A stretch of 16,366 bases of DNA, taken from NCBI GenBank assembly GCA_964483145.1, contig CAZAAK010000055.1, positions 1-16,366 on the forward strand. The letters are read 5' to 3'. Below the pieces are notes generated by a model, which was not told the DNA's origin, did no database searches, and worked only from the letters and a program-made list of their open reading frames with translations. The first letter of the stretch is position 1; every line of letters begins with the position of its first letter. The stretch is from Colimorpha sp964483145 (GTDB lineage: Bacteria; Bacteroidota; Bacteroidia; Bacteroidales; P3). Positions 14,319-16,366 of this stretch are shown here, piece by piece. Made by a program: the position numbers and the translations under genes.

Positions 14319-14882
14319 ATGACAATTGTTGAATCTTTTCTTATTGCTTTGGCCCTTTGTGTTGACAGTTTGGTTGTTTCCACAACAAGTTCCTTTAAAA
14401 GCAAGATGACCATCCATCGAGGACTGCTCATGGCGGTCACCTTTGGCTTTTTTCAAGGACTGTTTCCTCTTTTGGGGGCTCTTTTGGGAGAAGCCTTTGA
14501 AGTCTATGTTGACGCAGTTGACCATTGGATAGCTTTTTTGTTGCTATTCTTTGTTGGTGCAAGGATGATTTGGGGCGCATTTCACCCCGATGACAAAGAT
14601 AAACAATTGGATGTTACTCGCTTCGGGGTTATGTGTCTCCTTGGCATTGCTACTAGCATTGATGCGTTTGTGGTGGGTATAGGTTTTGGTTTCAATAACA
14701 CCATTCGTGATATTGTCTTCACCGCTGTCGTTATTGGAATTGTTACTTTTGCAGTCTCTTTGGTGGGCTGGTTTTTGGGTAAACGCAACATCCCTGTTCC
14801 CGAAAAGATTGCCACCGTTATTGCCGGTCTGACCCTTATCTTTTTGGGTACTTATACTCTTGTTGAGCACACCCTACTTTAG
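14319..14882 (+). CDS. mntP: manganese efflux pump MntP
   Basis: A 187-residue, six-helix inner-membrane protein of the MntP (DUF204) family that exports Mn2+ to prevent toxicity. It has the internal duplication of the family with an acidic residue in each half: ALALCVDSLVVS (Asp16) and ATSIDAFVVGIGF (Asp115). DHWIAFLLLFFVGARMIWGA (68-87) corresponds to the conserved WIAF.LL.F.G.RMI segment of E. coli MntP. It is cotranscribed with the TerC gene (33-bp gap), so one Mn2+ riboswitch would control both. Its TAG stop overlaps the TAA stop of the convergent dihydrouridine synthase gene by 4 bp (TTAG, 14879-14882), leaving no space for a conventional bidirectional terminator. Confidence 0.94.
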   Translation: MTIVESFLIALALCVDSLVVSTTSSFKSKMTIHRGLLMAVTFGFFQGLFPLLGALLGEAFEVYVDAVDHWIAFLLLFFVGARMIWGAFHPDDKDKQLDVTRFGVMCLLGIATSIDAFVVGIGFGFNNTIRDIVFTAVVIGIVTFAVSLVGWFLGKRNIPVPEKIATVIAGLTLIFLGTYTLVEHTLL

Positions 14883-15592
14883 GAACAATCCACCCACTCT
14901 TTCCCCAACTGAGGATGTTCTATCAACCCTCTGCCAATCATTATTGCCTCCAGTAGAGGGAATTGTTTGATTGTTAGTGATATATCTCCTATGCTCTTGA
15001 TGTCACCGTTGTACACCAATGGGCGCGTGCACCCTTTGTAGAATGCTTCAAAACTTTCCATATCCGTGGTTTCTCTGTATTGTTGTACTCCTAGACGTGG
15101 ATGCATGGTTACTAGCGTCAAGGGAGATTCGTTGAGCAATGGGAGTAACAGTAGGCAATCGCTCTTGTTGGTCAATCCCAGGCGCATTTTTACCGAGAAG
15201 GATACTTCCGGCCGCCTTTTCATTTCTTCTAATATTTTGGCTACACAGTCTGGCTTGGGAAGAAGCCCGCTACCCCGACCACTATGGTACTGCATAGGGA
15301 AGGGACAGCCCATATTCAAATCGATCCGATTCCACCCGAGGTGTTGTAATAAATCGCACAGGTGTGCGAATTCGTCTCGATCTTTGGCTATGACTTGTGG
15401 TACGGTGGGAACATCCCGATTGCGTTCGGGTAAGATGTCGCGCCGGTCTTTGTCGCGCAAGCCCCCTTGGACTAAGCGAACAAAAGGGGTATAATAACAA
15501 TCGATTCCGCCGTACAGTCGGTGGTGTTGTAGTCGGAAACGAGCATCGGTAATCCCCTGGAGAGGGGCAGAGAATATTTTTACTTTTCTCAA
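14879..15592 (-). CDS. tRNA-dihydrouridine synthase, lacking the C-terminal domain
   Basis: An FMN enzyme that reduces uridine to dihydrouridine in tRNA with NADPH. The 237 residues cover the TIM barrel: SAPLQGITD (8-16), NMGCP with catalytic Cys96, VKMRLG with FMN-binding Lys135, MHPRLG with His164 and Arg166, NGDI (195-198) and IGRG (219-222). The family usually has 300-330 residues. The chain here stops about 15 residues after GRG, so the helical tRNA-binding domain of about 70-80 residues is absent; the stop codon overlaps mntP. The start is TTG at 15592, fused with the upstream stop as TTGA, which fits the family N-terminus and suggests translational coupling. It may be a compact variant or a truncated gene with reduced function. 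The Dus subfamily is not assigned. Confidence 0.85.
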   Translation of the reverse strand: MRKVKIFSAPLQGITDARFRLQHHRLYGGIDCYYTPFVRLVQGGLRDKDRRDILPERNRDVPTVPQVIAKDRDEFAHLCDLLQHLGWNRIDLNMGCPFPMQYHSGRGSGLLPKPDCVAKILEEMKRRPEVSFSVKMRLGLTNKSDCLLLLPLLNESPLTLVTMHPRLGVQQYRETTDMESFEAFYKGCTRPLVYNGDIKSIGDISLTIKQFPLLEAIMIGRGLIEHPQLGKEWVDCS

Positions 15593-16113
15593 CGGATGCT
15601 TTCTATGGCTTGGTCGGTCCAGTTTTGAAAAAAATCCAGTACTTTTTTGCGGTCGTAGCTCTTGCCTTGTTCCAGATAGGCGCTGCTTTGTATATGCAAG
15701 ACGCTACCATCGTGGTTGAGGATGACTAGAACTGGATACCCGAAACGGCCAGGATTGCCCAAACGTACCAAGGCCTCTTTGTTTTTATTGGCTTTGGATG
15801 TATTGACATGAATGTAGACATAGTTCTTTTCTATTAATTCAGATATTTCTTTGTCATCGGTAATGAATTTGGCAAAACGCAGACACCAAGGACACCAATT
15901 GCCGCCTACTTGGCAGATTACTTTGCGACCTGTAGCGGATGCAAGGTCAACGGCTTGATTGATTTGGACGATGGCATCGAGTTCTTCATTATAGACTTTC
16001 TCGTAATTTTTTTTATCGTCAATTGTGGTTGCGGTCTTGTCAGTGGTCTTGTCTTGAGCTATTAGGGGTAGCGAAAGAAGGACCGTAAGGAGGAAAAGAA
16101 CTGTCTTTTTCAT
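15589..16113 (-). CDS. secreted thioredoxin-fold protein
   Basis: A 174-residue exported protein. Residues 1-19 form a signal peptide (MKKTVLFLLTVLLSLPLIA), cleaved probably before Gln20, with no lipobox. After a Thr/Lys-rich linker (20-40) comes a thioredoxin-like domain: KVICQVGGNWCPWCLRF places the redox pair Cys74 and Cys77 in WCPWC, and Pro127 in GYPVLVILNHDG is the usual cis-proline. It is likely a periplasmic disulfide reductase or oxidant-stress protein; the partner is unknown. The ATG at 16113 is chosen over 16167 because it gives a standard signal peptide. Its TGA overlaps the TTG of the dihydrouridine synthase gene, so the two are translationally coupled. Confidence 0.9.
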   Translation of the reverse strand: MKKTVLFLLTVLLSLPLIAQDKTTDKTATTIDDKKNYEKVYNEELDAIVQINQAVDLASATGRKVICQVGGNWCPWCLRFAKFITDDKEISELIEKNYVYIHVNTSKANKNKEALVRLGNPGRFGYPVLVILNHDGSVLHIQSSAYLEQGKSYDRKKVLDFFQNWTDQAIESIR

Positions 16114-16146
16114 TTTATAGAGGTTTGTTTTTGTTTTGCATTTTTG

Positions 16147-16170
16147 GGGGTGGAGATGCATTCCCACCCC
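16147..16170. repeat. inverted repeat upstream of the thioredoxin-like gene
   Basis: GGGGTGG (16147-16153) and CCACCCC (16164-16170) form a 7-bp stem with a 10-nt loop containing ATGCAT. There is no T tract on either side, so it is not a standard terminator. It lies between the right-edge gene remnant and the thioredoxin-like gene. Confidence 0.5.
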
Positions 16171-16200
16171 TAGAAAGATTCAAGGTTTGTGGAGGGGTGA

Positions 16201-16366
16201 CTAAAGACCGCGAGCTTTGTATTGGAGTTGTTCGCGCCAAGCTGGGTCGGCAATGGAGATTAAAAGTTGCGCGCGTTCGCGAATGGATCGACCGTAAAGA
16301 TTGACAGCTCCGTATATAGTACTCCCCATTTTTAGACAGGGTTAATATTCAGTTATACTCATTGTT
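16201..16366 (-). pseudogene. C-terminal remnant of an acetyl-CoA hydrolase/transferase-like gene
   Basis: Minus-strand codons ending at TAG 16201 give 42 residues after an ATG at 16329. The segment GAVNLYGRSIRERAQLLISI and the following ADPAWREQ fit the C-terminus of acetyl-CoA hydrolase/CoA-transferase family proteins, where a TEYG-x-x-NL/DL-x-GKS-x-RERA pattern is normal. Further upstream in the same frame the codons read ITEY followed by a TAA at 16342-16344. The family-like sequence is thus split by about 11 codons containing a stop, next to a possible IS-type end (TAGACAGGG). The window ends here, so whether an intact upstream gene exists cannot be seen. Confidence 0.5.

Noticed and set aside
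1..16366. CRISPR array
   Set aside because: No regularly spaced repeats of 20-40 bp were seen; the only tandem repeat is the 9-bp pair at 1329-1346.

Overview
The window looks like a chromosomal segment of a Bacteroidota bacterium, most likely order Bacteroidales. The evidence is a C10 (streptopain-like) protease with a type IX secretion C-terminal domain, Bacteroidota-type promoter -7 elements (TAnnTTTG), weak Shine-Dalgarno use, and a short serine-pathway 3-phosphoglycerate dehydrogenase of the lysine-active-site kind. No species can be named from the sequence alone.

Left end (1 to about 3220): a phage or mobile-element remnant. It holds a DUF932 protein closed by a strong terminator, two small unrecognised ORFs, and, convergent with them, a truncated phage Mu F-like (MuF) head-morphogenesis protein whose C-terminus is a papain-fold toxin domain (deamidase/protease-like, with a Cys-His-Asp set). 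The MuF N-terminus is missing and homology stops abruptly at an in-frame stop near 3214. A 70-residue ORF overlaps the toxin stop codon from the opposite strand.

Middle left (3425-8814, minus strand): a closely spaced gene run reading dnaA -> flavin reductase-like protein -> D-2-hydroxyacid dehydrogenase -> secreted C10 protease. Gaps are 6, 23 and 24 bp, so cotranscription is likely. Upstream of dnaA is about 0.9 kb without a convincing gene (8815-9720). It carries one exact DnaA-box match, AT-rich DNA, several -7-like elements and potential RNA structure, and gene orientation diverges across it.

Middle right (9791-12872, plus strand): serC and serA, the first two enzymes of serine synthesis (acting in the order SerA, SerC), end at a strong terminator. 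An ATP-grasp-like protein of unknown substrate follows.

Right (13028-14882, plus strand): a promoter, a yybP-ykoY manganese riboswitch with a built-in terminator, a TerC/Alx-family membrane protein and MntP. This forms a compact manganese-efflux operon under one metal-sensing leader. Convergent with it, overlapping by 4 bp, are a tRNA-dihydrouridine synthase lacking the usual C-terminal domain and, upstream of it, a secreted thioredoxin-fold protein. The right edge holds the C-terminal remnant of an acetyl-CoA hydrolase/transferase-like gene interrupted by an in-frame stop.
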